Assembly (NCBI GenBank): GCA_023424215.1
Contig: JAFAEC010000209.1
Location: forward strand, 1 to 12,441
Length of the DNA stretch: 12,441 bases
Source: Pseudomonadota bacterium
GTDB lineage: Bacteria > Pseudomonadota > Alphaproteobacteria > Caulobacterales > Caulobacteraceae
Reading direction: 5' to 3'
Below are positions 6,325 to 12,441 of this stretch, in pieces; position 1 is the stretch's first letter, and each line of letters starts with the position of its first letter. Under the pieces are notes generated by a model. That model was not told where the DNA came from and did not search any database. It saw only the letters and a list, made by a program, of their open reading frames with translations. The position numbers were made by a program, and so were the translations under genes.

Positions 6325-6485
6325 GGATTGTCTCCGTGTCCACCCCGACGGCCGGGCTCTCGGCCCCGCCGAACCCTTCTCCGGGTCATGGCGAGAGTAT
6401 GCGGCGCCAGCGTCCAATGGCGGACGTTTTCGGATTGTTTTTCACAAGCCTCTGCTTTTGCGGCAGGTCTTCCCGCGAGCCGGGC
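6325..6485 (-). promoter_or_regulatory. Leader region in front of the GTA-like cluster
   Basis: 161 bp between the YcgN stop and the portal start, without a convincing ORF. It contains the most A/T-rich stretch of this part of the window (about 6426-6460, with TTTT and ATTGTTTTT runs), then GC-rich DNA up to the portal ribosome site. As first gene of the cluster in this window, the portal should have its promoter here or within ycgN. GTA promoters of Caulobacter are known to need the GafY activator and IHF; an A/T-rich block would suit IHF bending, but I find no clear IHF consensus and no well-spaced -35/-10 pair. Confidence 0.35.
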
Positions 6486-6980
6486 TTACAGTTCGTCCTC
6501 GACGCCCCGTTCCGCCTTCCACTCGGGCGCCTCGAAATCGAGCGCGTCCTCGGGCTCCCTGAGCGCCGTCTCCGACACCGTTTGCCCGCGCACCGAAACG
6601 CCCGCGGCGTGCACGCTTTCGCGACTCCCCGACACCAGGGGGTGCCAGCTCGCCAGCGGCCGGCCTTCATGGATGCGCCGGTAGGCGCACGACTTCGGCA
6701 TCCACTCCAGCGCCTCGATGTTCCACGGCGTCAGCTTGATGCAGTCCGGCACGTGCTCGCGCCGGTTCGCATAGTCCGAACAGGTGCAACGCACCGGGTC
6801 GAACAGCTTGCAGTGCACCCGGGTGGGGATGACCTCGCCCGTATCCTCGTCCTCGAAACGCACGAGGCAGCACAGGCCGCACCCGTCGCACAGGCTCTCC
6901 CACTCCTCGCGGGTCATCTGGTCCAGCCGCCTGGTTTCCCAGAAGGGCTTGGAGGCGGGGTCGGTACGCTCTACATCCAC
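6486..6980 (-). CDS. ycgN: YcgN/UPF0260 family Cys-cluster protein
   Basis: A 164-residue protein matching E. coli YcgN along its length: PFWETRRLDQMTREEWESLCDGCGLCC (residues 12-38) with a CxxCxxCC cluster, then THC-type cysteines CKLFDPVRCTCSDYANR (57-73), VPDCIKLTPWNIEALEWMPKSCAYR (78-101), and WHPLVSGSRESVH (112-124). The nine or so cysteines suggest bound metal or an Fe-S or zinc cluster; the cellular function is not established. The start is taken as GTG 6980, about 10 residues before the conserved PFW; the strong GGAGGAGG lies about 14 nt upstream, a little far, so the start is uncertain. The C-terminal tail (SETALREPEDALDFEAPEWKAER...) is slightly longer than in E. coli. Confidence 0.88.
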   Translation of the reverse strand: MDVERTDPASKPFWETRRLDQMTREEWESLCDGCGLCCLVRFEDEDTGEVIPTRVHCKLFDPVRCTCSDYANRREHVPDCIKLTPWNIEALEWMPKSCAYRRIHEGRPLASWHPLVSGSRESVHAAGVSVRGQTVSETALREPEDALDFEAPEWKAERGVEDEL

Positions 6981-7016
6981 GCGCTCCCCATACGCCTCCT
7001 CCCGCCCGAAAGCACC

Positions 7017-8834
7017 ATGGCCGCGCGCCCGCCTCTCGTCGCCCTCAAGGACATCCGCCTGCAGGACGGTCCCCGTCCCCTGTTCGAGGGCGTGGACATG
7101 GCCATCGAGCCACGCACCCGCGCCGCCCTCGTCGGCCGCAACGGCGCAGGCAAGTCGACCCTGATGAAGCTGGTCATGGGGCTGATCGAACCCGACGCCG
7201 GCGACCGCTCCGTCCAGGCCGGCACCCGTTTCGCCTGGGTGCCGCAAGAGCCGGTCATCACCGGCGAGACCCTGCTCGACTATGCCGCCTCCGGTCCCGC
7301 CGAGCGGTGGACCGCCGAAGCCTGGCTGGCCACCTTCGGGCTCGACCCGGCCAAGGCTGCGGTGAATCTCTCGGGCGGCGAGATCCGCCGTGCGGCGCTG
7401 GCCAAGGCCTTCGCCGAGGAACCCGACCTCCTGCTTCTCGACGAGCCGACCAACCACCTCGACATCCTCGCCATCGAGCGGCTCGAGGAAGAGTTGCTGT
7501 CGGCACGCTTCGCCGTGCTGGTGGTCAGCCACGACCGCGCCTTCCTCAATCGCGTCACCCAATCCGTCCACTGGCTCGAAGGCCGTCGCGTCCGCACCCT
7601 GAACAAGGGCTTCGCCGCCTTCGACGAATGGGCCGCCAAAGTCATGGAGGAAGAGGCCGAGTCCCTGCGTCGACTGACGAAGAAGATCGAGGCCGAGACC
7701 TACACCTTCTACCGCTCCATCACGGCCCAGCGCACCCGCAACGAGGGCAGGGCCCGGGCCCTGCAGGCGATGCGCGCCGAGCGGGCCGAGCGCGTCAAGG
7801 ACCTGCCGCGCGAGCTCAGCCTCGGGGTCGATTCCGGCGTCGCCTCGGGCAAGCTGGTCGCCGATCTCAAGGGGGTGACCAAGGCCTACGGCGACCGCGT
7901 CGTGATCAAGCCTTTCACCACCCGCGTCATCCGCGGCGACCGCCTCGCCATCGTCGGCCCCAACGGCGCCGGCAAGACCACCCTGGTAAAGATCCTGCTC
8001 GGCGAACTGGCCCCTGACGCGGGTACGGTCCGCCTCGGCGCCAACCTCGACCCCGTCTACCTCGACCAGTCCCGCGAGGGTCTGAAATCCGACATGACCC
8101 TGTGGGACGCGCTGACGCCCGGCGGCGGCGACTCCATCCTGGTGCGCGGCCGCTCCATGCACGTGGCCGCCTACGCCAAGGACTTCCTGTTCCAGGAAAG
8201 CCAGCTGAAGCAGCCGATCTCCACCCTGTCCGGCGGCGAACGCAACCGCCTGCTGCTGGCCCGGGCGCTGGCGAAGCCCGCCAACATGCTGGTCCTCGAC
8301 GAGCCGACCAACGACCTCGACATGGACACCCTCGACAAGCTCGAGGAGCTGCTCGAGCAGTACGACGGCACCCTCATCCTGGTCAGCCACGACCGGGATT
8401 TCGTCGATCGCCTCGCCACCTCGACCATCGCCATGAACGGCCGCGGGGACATCGTCGAAACCCCCGGCGGCTGGACCAATTTCGTCCGCCAGAACCCCGG
8501 CTTCCTCGCGCCTCCCGCGCAGGGAGAGGCAGCCCTCCCGAAGCCGAAGACGACGGATGGCGGCGGATCGGCGGTCGCGCCTGTCAGGAAGCCCGCCGCC
8601 AAGCTCTCCTACAAGGACGCCCGCCGTCTGGAGGAACTCGAAGGCCTCCTTGCGAGCCTGCCCGACCAGATCGCGCGCCATGACGCGGCCCTCGCCGATG
8701 CGGACCTCTACAGCCGCGATCCGGCCACCTTCGACCGGGCCATGAAGGCCGCCGAAAAGGCCCGGGCCGATCTGGCGGCGGCGGAAGAGGAATGGCTGGA
8801 GCTGGAAGAGAAGAAGGCCGCTCTGGCGGGTTGA
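7017..8834 (+). CDS. uup: ABC-F family ATPase, Uup-like
   Basis: A 605-residue soluble protein with two ABC ATPase domains and no membrane segments, as in ABC-F proteins that act on the ribosome rather than transport. Domain 1: Walker A GRNGAGKST (40-48), signature LSGGE (118-122), Walker B LLLLDEPTNHLD (138-149), His172 switch. An arginine- and glutamate-rich interdomain linker follows (about 205-265). Domain 2: Walker A GPNGAGKTT (314-322), signature LSGGE (404-408), Walker B MLVLDEPTNDLD (424-435), His458 switch. A Lys/Pro linker leads to a C-terminal helical hairpin (about 528-605, KLSYKDARRLEELE...EEEWLELEEKKAAL), the DNA-binding-type coiled coil of Uup, which distinguishes it from EttA. 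ATG 7017 starts exactly where the family starts; there is no strong ribosome site. It is divergent from ycgN. Confidence 0.93.
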   Translation: MAARPPLVALKDIRLQDGPRPLFEGVDMAIEPRTRAALVGRNGAGKSTLMKLVMGLIEPDAGDRSVQAGTRFAWVPQEPVITGETLLDYAASGPAERWTAEAWLATFGLDPAKAAVNLSGGEIRRAALAKAFAEEPDLLLLDEPTNHLDILAIERLEEELLSARFAVLVVSHDRAFLNRVTQSVHWLEGRRVRTLNKGFAAFDEWAAKVMEEEAESLRRLTKKIEAETYTFYRSITAQRTRNEGRARALQAMRAERAERVKDLPRELSLGVDSGVASGKLVADLKGVTKAYGDRVVIKPFTTRVIRGDRLAIVGPNGAGKTTLVKILLGELAPDAGTVRLGANLDPVYLDQSREGLKSDMTLWDALTPGGGDSILVRGRSMHVAAYAKDFLFQESQLKQPISTLSGGERNRLLLARALAKPANMLVLDEPTNDLDMDTLDKLEELLEQYDGTLILVSHDRDFVDRLATSTIAMNGRGDIVETPGGWTNFVRQNPGFLAPPAQGEAALPKPKTTDGGGSAVAPVRKPAAKLSYKDARRLEELEGLLASLPDQIARHDAALADADLYSRDPATFDRAMKAAEKARADLAAAEEEWLELEEKKAALAG

Positions 8835-8854
8835 GCGGCATAGCTCCGGCTTTC

Positions 8855-8927
8855 TGTGGATAACGCAAGCTGCTGATCCGCAAAATCGAATCCAGCCAAT
8901 CCACATTTATGCACAGGGTTATGCACC
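8855..8927. promoter_or_regulatory. Cluster of DnaA-box-like 9-mers
   Basis: TGTGGATAA at 8855-8863 is a perfect DnaA box (TTATCCACA on the minus strand). Nearby on the plus strand are CAATCCACA (8897-8905, two mismatches), TTATGCACA (8907-8915, one mismatch) and TTATGCACC (8919-8927, two mismatches), plus a looser TGATCCGCA (8874-8882). TTATGCAC occurs twice as a 12-bp-spaced direct repeat. This density in 73 bp is unlikely by chance in such GC-rich DNA. It may titrate DnaA or regulate a neighbour; nothing else points to an origin. Confidence 0.45.
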
Positions 8928-9305
8928 GAAGCCGGGGCGATTCCGCACAGCCGGGGGGATTCGAGCGCTTGCCTCATAGCGGGTTTCGTCGGAACGTCAA
9001 CGGGCCGAGGGACACGGCGGCGCGGAAATCCGGGGAGACCCGGGGCTCAAGGCGAACCGGCCCGGCTCTCTGACCCGATGCTACGGGGGGTTTTCCGACC
9101 TTAACGAGCGGGGGGCAGGATCAAGGCCCGACGGGCATTCGAAGGCTTCGGCCGGAGAACGTCCAGAGGGAACCGGATCGGGATCGAAGGACGGCGCAGG
9201 GTTCGACCTTGCGGAACGCCGGAGACCAGGAGCGCGACAGGATACAGCCGACCGTCACCGGGGTTCGCCCTGCTGACGCCGAGGCCAGGGTCCGAACCTC
9301 AATGG

Positions 9306-9326
9306 CCAAGTCCAACCCGGACTTGG
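9306..9326. repeat. Perfect 8-bp hairpin, first of a tandem pair
   Basis: CCAAGTCC (9306-9313) and GGACTTGG (9319-9326) are perfect inverted arms with a 5-nt loop. No T-run follows. The last base of this hairpin is also the first base of the next inverted repeat, so the two stems are directly stacked. Confidence 0.6.
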
Positions 9327-9373
9327 CGAGGGGACGAGGAAATCCGGCTTGCCGGTGCTCTTCGTCCCCTCGC
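9326..9373. repeat. Perfect 12-bp inverted repeat, second of a tandem pair
   Basis: GCGAGGGGACGA (9326-9337) and TCGTCCCCTCGC (9362-9373) are perfect 12-bp arms around a 24-nt interior that holds its own small palindrome CCGGCTTGCCGG (9344-9355). Together with the preceding hairpin this makes a compact structured block about 80-150 bp upstream of the importer operon. It could be a structured leader RNA, a bidirectional terminator lacking a T-run, or an intergenic repeat element. Confidence 0.6.
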
Positions 9374-9454
9374 TCAATTCCGGGGGGACGCCAGACCCGA
9401 CGGACCCGTCCCGCCGCCCTTCCCTTCCCTCGACCACGGCCGTAAACCAAAGCC

Positions 9455-10501
9455 ATGGGCCGTCGCGGGAATCGCCTCTCCAGACTGGATCGACGCGTCA
9501 TGCTGGCCGGCGTCGGCGCCCTTGCGGCCACGGCGGGCGTCGCCGCCTGCAACCAGTCCCAGGTCGAGCCCGACGCCGACGGCCGCATCCGGCTGCGCTT
9601 CGCCACCGACTGGCGCGCCCAGGCTGAGCACGGCGGATTCTACCAGGCGCTCGCCTCCGGCGCCTACGAACGGCGCGGACTCAACGTCCAGATCATCCAG
9701 GGCGGGCCGGGCGTGAACGTGCCCCAGCTGCTGGCCTCCAACGCTGTCGAGCTGGGCATGGGCTCCAACAGCTTCATCACCATGAATCTGGTGGCCGAGG
9801 GCGCCCCGGTGAAGGCTGTCGCCGCCTTCTTCCAGAAGGACCCCCAGGTCCTGATCGCCCACCCGGACCCGGCGCTGCAGTCGATCGCCGATCTGGAAGG
9901 CCGGCCGTTCCTCCTCGCGGACGCCTCGATCAACGCTTTCTGGGTCTGGCTGAAGGCCCACTACGGCTTCACCGACGACCAGGTCCGGAAGTACACCTTT
10001 AACCCCGCCCCCTTCCTCGCCGACCCCCGCGCGGTCCAGCAGGGCTATCTGACCTCCGAGCCCTACACGATCCGCAAGATCGCCGGCTTCGACCCGAAGG
10101 TCTTCCTCCTCGCCGACGAGGGCTACCCCAGCTACGCCACAATGGTGCTCGCGCCCAACGCCTTCGCGCGCGACAACGCCGCCGCCTTGCGCAGCTTCAT
10201 CGCGGCCTCGGCCGAGGGCTGGCGCGACTACATCCAGGGAGACGGCAAGGCCGCCGACGCCCTGATCCGGCAGGCCAACCCCGACATGACCCAGGACGTG
10301 CTCGACCAGGCGCGCGAGAAGCTGAAGGCGCATGGAATCGTCGACGGCGGCGACGCCGCGCTCTACGGCCTCGGAGCTATGACGGAGGAGCGCTGGGAAG
10401 CCTTCTTCACAGTCACGTCGGAGGCCGGCGTTTACCCCGCCAACCTGGACTGGCGGCAGGCTTTCACCACCCAGTATCTTCCCGGGCGCGGCCGTGGCTG
10501 A
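9455..10501 (+). CDS. ABC importer substrate-binding lipoprotein, NMT1/ThiY/SsuA type
   Basis: A 348-residue exported protein. The N-terminus LDRRVMLAGVGALAATAGVAAC has twin arginines (R13, R14) and a lipobox VAAC with Cys32, indicating Tat export and lipid anchoring. The mature part starts IRLRFATDWRAQAEHGGFYQALASG (from residue 45) and continues YERRGLNVQIIQGGPGVNVPQLLASNAVELGMGSN (71-105), the diagnostic NMT1/THI5-like pattern of periplasmic binding proteins for pyrimidines, sulfonates, nitrate or related small molecules. ATG 9455 includes the whole signal; Met16 would destroy it. The ribosome site is weak. The gene overlaps the ATPase gene by 8 nt. Best guess for substrate is a thiamine pyrimidine precursor or a sulfonate, from general family resemblance only; there is no TPP riboswitch in front. 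Confidence 0.88.
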   Translation: MGRRGNRLSRLDRRVMLAGVGALAATAGVAACNQSQVEPDADGRIRLRFATDWRAQAEHGGFYQALASGAYERRGLNVQIIQGGPGVNVPQLLASNAVELGMGSNSFITMNLVAEGAPVKAVAAFFQKDPQVLIAHPDPALQSIADLEGRPFLLADASINAFWVWLKAHYGFTDDQVRKYTFNPAPFLADPRAVQQGYLTSEPYTIRKIAGFDPKVFLLADEGYPSYATMVLAPNAFARDNAAALRSFIAASAEGWRDYIQGDGKAADALIRQANPDMTQDVLDQAREKLKAHGIVDGGDAALYGLGAMTEERWEAFFTVTSEAGVYPANLDWRQAFTTQYLPGRGRG

Positions 10502-11255
10502 GCCGGCCGCGGCGCTGCGAGGCGCCGTCGTGCGATATCCCGGCCGGCCGCCGCTTGGCCCGATCGACCTCAGTGTCGCGCCGGGCGAGATCGTCGCCCT
10601 GGTCGGTCCCTCGGGCGCCGGCAAGTCCACCGCCCTCCGCCTGCTGGCCGGACTCGAGCGCCCGGCAGAGGGGGCCGCGACCGGCGGCGACCTTCGCCGC
10701 ACGGCCTTCGTCTTCCAGGCGCCGACCCTGATGCCGTGGGCGGACGGTCTCGCCAATGTCGCCCTTCCGCTTGAGCTCTCGGGCGTCCCCCGCGCGCAGG
10801 CTCACGGGCGGGCGGCGGCGGCCCTCGCCGCCGTGGGCCTCGGCGACCGCGCGGGAGCCCGGCCGCGGCAGCTGTCAGGCGGCATGGCCATGCGCGCGTC
10901 GCTCGCCCGCGCCCTGGTGACGGAGCCGGATCTCCTGCTTCTGGATGAGCCTTTCGCGGCCCTCGACAGCGTCACCCGCCGCCGCCTGATCGAGGACCTG
11001 CACCGCCTCTGGGCCGCCCGCGCGTCGCGACCCGCCATCGTTTTCGTCACCCATGACGTCGAGGAGGCCGTCTATCTGGCCGCTCGCTCGGTTGTCCTCG
11101 ACGCGACCACGGGGCGGGTGGCCTCCGAACATGCCCACCCCGGCCCCCTGCCGCGCCCGCCCGGCTGGCGCGTTCATGCGGCCTTTCGCGATGCTGTCGA
11201 AAGCCTCGCGGACGCCCTCGCCGACGCCATGCCCGCGTCCGGGGTCGCCGCATGA
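10494..11255 (+). CDS. ABC importer ATP-binding subunit (SsuB/ThiZ type)
   Basis: A 253-residue ATPase. Walker A GPSGAGKST (38-46), Q-loop at Gln75 in VFQAPTLMPWADGLANV, signature LSGGMAMRASLARAL (127-141), Walker B LLLLDE (147-152), D-loop AALD, and H-loop His187 in FVTHDVEEAVYLA. The LSGGM signature and MPW after the Q-loop are usual for nitrate/sulfonate/taurine and thiamine-precursor importers. The start is GTG 10494, 8 nt inside the end of the binding protein gene; the stop overlaps the permease ATG (ATGA). It would energise uptake from the cytoplasmic side of the permease. Confidence 0.92.
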   Translation: MAEPAAALRGAVVRYPGRPPLGPIDLSVAPGEIVALVGPSGAGKSTALRLLAGLERPAEGAATGGDLRRTAFVFQAPTLMPWADGLANVALPLELSGVPRAQAHGRAAAALAAVGLGDRAGARPRQLSGGMAMRASLARALVTEPDLLLLDEPFAALDSVTRRRLIEDLHRLWAARASRPAIVFVTHDVEEAVYLAARSVVLDATTGRVASEHAHPGPLPRPPGWRVHAAFRDAVESLADALADAMPASGVAA

Positions 11256-12004
11256 ACCGGGTCGTTCCGCCTGTGATGCTGGGCCTGCTTCTCCTTGCCG
11301 TCTGGGAGGTCGCATGCAGGACCCTTCAGGTTCCCGTCTACTTTCTCCCGCCGCCCAGCGCCGTCGCCATCGCGCTCGTGGATCGCGCGCCCCTTCTGGC
11401 GGGTTCCGCCCTGCAGACCTTTCGCATGGCCCTGCAGGCGCTGTTCGCCGCGACCCTGGTCGGCGGCGGTCTGGCCCTCGCCGTGTCGGTGAACCGACCC
11501 GCGGAACGCGCCGTCCGTCCGCTGGCCGTGGCGCTTCAGGTCACGCCCGTGGTGGCGATTGCGCCCCTGGTGGTGATCTGGAGCGGGCTGGACCATCCGG
11601 ACCGGGCCGTCGTCGCCCTCGCCGCCGCGGTGGCCTTCTTCCCGATCTTCTCCGGCGTCCTGACCGGCCTCAAATCCGCGGACGCCGACCTCGAGCGGCT
11701 CTTCGATCTCTACGGCGCCTCGCCCCTCCAGCGGCTGTGGCGGCTCCGGGCGCCGTCGGCCCTCCCCTTCGCTCTCGAAGGCTTCCGCGTCGCCGCCGGT
11801 CTGGCCGTCATCGGCGCGGTCGTCGCCGAGTTCGTCTCGGGCTCGGGCGCCACCCAAGGGCTGGCCTGGCGCCTGCTCGAGGCTGGCAACCGCCTGCGCA
11901 CCGCCGACATGCTGGCGGCTCTGGCCTGCCTCATGGCCATGGGTCTGGCCCTCAACGCGGCCATCGCCCTGCTCGAACGTCTCTGCCGGGCACGGCTCGC
12001 CTGA
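11252..12004 (+). CDS. ABC importer permease subunit (SsuC/ThiX type, BPD_transp_1)
   Basis: A 250-residue inner-membrane protein with about six hydrophobic segments (roughly residues 8-22, 60-80, 90-110, 117-138, 178-197, 220-242). YFLPPPSAV near residue 30 is the usual opening after the first helix in this family. The cytoplasmic coupling (EAA) loop is DADLERLFDLYGASPLQRLW...PSALP (144-172), with the invariant Gly at 155 and the closing LP; it contacts the ATPase. PVVAIAPLVVIWSGL and FFPIFSGVLTGLKS are typical SsuC/TauC-like motifs. ATG 11252 is coupled to the ATPase stop. It is the last gene of the importer operon; no clear terminator follows. Confidence 0.92.
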   Translation: MNRVVPPVMLGLLLLAVWEVACRTLQVPVYFLPPPSAVAIALVDRAPLLAGSALQTFRMALQALFAATLVGGGLALAVSVNRPAERAVRPLAVALQVTPVVAIAPLVVIWSGLDHPDRAVVALAAAVAFFPIFSGVLTGLKSADADLERLFDLYGASPLQRLWRLRAPSALPFALEGFRVAAGLAVIGAVVAEFVSGSGATQGLAWRLLEAGNRLRTADMLAALACLMAMGLALNAAIALLERLCRARLA

Positions 12005-12068
12005 TCCGCGCGTTAGCCGCGGGTTAAGGGCGGCAGCGCTAGCGTGCCGTCTCCAGAACCTTGCGTCC

Positions 12069-12072
12069 GGAG
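12069..12072 (+). promoter_or_regulatory. Ribosome binding site that points to a TTG start
   Basis: GGAG with a 6-nt C-run before TTG 12079. An in-frame TTG also exists at 12061 but lacks such a site, so this element decides the start of the following gene. Confidence 0.5.
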
Positions 12073-12078
12073 CCCCCC

Positions 12079-12441
12079 TTGCGCCGCGCCACCTGCCTGA
12101 CATCCGGCCTTGCGACCGCAGCCCTTGCGTTCACCCTCGGGCTCGCCGGCGCCGCGACGGCGCAGGAATCCGCCGGCGCGGCCCAGGGACTTCGCTACCT
12201 CTCCTGGCCTGGCCGGAGCGCCGGCGCCCGCCCCGCCGAGGCCCCGCCCCCGGAAGCGCCCGGAGCTGAGCTCCGGCGGCCGAATCGCGTCATCCCCCAC
12301 GGCGGCGTCGCCGGCGAGGGGCGCCCGGTTTTGGCGCCCGCTCCGGTTCCGGCCCGCCGCACCCTGACCCCGGCCAGCGCATGGCTGCGCCCCACGCCTC
12401 CGCCGCCACCGGCGACCAGCCCCGCGCCTGTCTCGTTTTCA
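12079..12441 (+). CDS. Secreted Pro-rich protein of unknown function (3' end cut by window)
   Basis: 121 codons are visible, open to the window edge. With a TTG start the product begins MRRATCLTSG, then a hydrophobic stretch LATAALAFTLGLAGAATA and a typical signal peptidase I site ATA-QE (after residue 28). The mature part has GLRYLSWPGR, RVIPHGGVAGEG and TLTPASAWLRPTPPPPP, and is Pro/Ala-rich, looking partly disordered. I do not recognise the family. No ATG or GTG is available before the signal peptide, whereas the TTG has a well-placed GGAG. It lies 74 bp after the permease on the same strand and may be independent of the importer. Confidence 0.6.
   Translation, partial: MRRATCLTSGLATAALAFTLGLAGAATAQESAGAAQGLRYLSWPGRSAGARPAEAPPPEAPGAELRRPNRVIPHGGVAGEGRPVLAPAPVPARRTLTPASAWLRPTPPPPPATSPAPVSFS

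Larger units (their letters stand above)
8835..9454. other. 620-bp intergenic region without a convincing gene
   Basis: I see no ORF here with homology-like content or sensible codon use on either strand; the open frames are Arg/Pro/Ser-rich shadows. The first 130 bp are A/T-richer and hold DnaA-box-like 9-mers and three GANTC sites (8888-8892, 8939-8943, 8958-8962), the target of the CcrM methylase in Caulobacterales. The middle (about 8985-9300) is GC-rich without an obvious signal. From 9306 to 9373 there are two adjoining inverted repeats. The last 80 bp must carry the promoter and translation start of the ABC importer operon; I could not define -35/-10 boxes. Confidence 0.6.

Noticed and set aside
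4375..6684. Long plus-strand open frame (769 codons) across the protease and portal region
   Set aside because: It is antisense to well-supported phage genes, and its product is Arg/Pro/Gly-rich without domains. High GC content keeps such frames open.
8817..8839. Intrinsic terminator of uup
   Set aside because: GCCGCTC/GAGCGGC can form a 7-bp stem overlapping the stop codon, but no T-run follows.
6486..8906. Minus-strand frame antisense to uup and continuous with ycgN
   Set aside because: Only its last 164 residues resemble a known family; the rest is a shadow of the ABC-F gene.
8855..8962. Chromosomal origin
   Set aside because: DnaA-like boxes are present, but there is no hemE, dnaA, parAB or similar origin neighbour and no clear A/T-rich unwinding region.
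9240..9300. TPP riboswitch before the importer
   Set aside because: Scattered words resemble it (CTGA, CGAACCT), but the conserved CTGAGA and the GCG-AGGGA end are missing and the helices do not form in order.
9121..9606. Minus-strand 161-codon frame upstream of the importer
   Set aside because: Composition is Arg/Ser/Pro-rich, there is no domain, and it overlaps the signal peptide region of the binding protein and the inverted repeats.
12006..12022. Terminator after the permease
   Set aside because: CCGCG/CGCGG gives only a 5-bp stem with a 7-nt loop and no T-run.

Overview
The window reads as GC-rich alphaproteobacterial chromosome, most likely Caulobacteraceae (Caulobacter/Brevundimonas-like). 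The reasons are the very high G/C at third codon positions, a gene-transfer-agent (GTA) type head-tail cluster in the Rhodobacter/Caulobacter gene order, GANTC sites near DnaA-box-like sequences, and a YcgN-type protein next to the cluster. Genus is an inference.

Region 1 (1-6324, minus strand, read right to left) is a phage-derived structural cluster matching the RcGTA order g3 to g11: portal, small membrane/coiled-coil protein (g3.5 position), HK97 prohead protease, HK97 major capsid, head-tail connector, head closure protein, DUF3168 tail terminator, TP901-1-type tail tube, two tail assembly chaperones, and a very short tape measure protein cut by the window edge. Most junctions are 4-8 nt stop/start overlaps, so the genes are probably translationally coupled. 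No terminase lies upstream of the portal. The flanking genes there are ordinary chromosomal genes, which favours a domesticated GTA over an active prophage.

The cluster is broken by one plus-strand gene (3720-4538) between protease and capsid. It encodes an unrecognised 272-residue protein with an N-terminal globular domain, a Pro-rich linker and a C-terminal membrane segment. It faces the capsid gene across a 47-bp gap holding a perfect 17-bp palindrome, and its 3' end overlaps the protease 3' end by 53 bp. This is the most interesting feature of the window.

Region 2 (6486-8834) has a YcgN-family Cys-rich protein (minus) divergent from a Uup-type ABC-F ATPase (plus), only 36 bp apart.

Region 3 (8835-9454) is about 620 bp without a convincing gene. 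It holds a cluster of DnaA-box-like 9-mers near GANTC sites, and two adjoining strong inverted repeats.

Region 4 (9455-12004, plus) is a complete ABC importer operon of the NMT1/SsuA/ThiY type: Tat/lipoprotein binding protein, ATPase and permease, with overlapping genes. The substrate is not fixed by the sequence. Region 5 (12079 to the end) is the start of a secreted Pro-rich protein with a probable TTG start.
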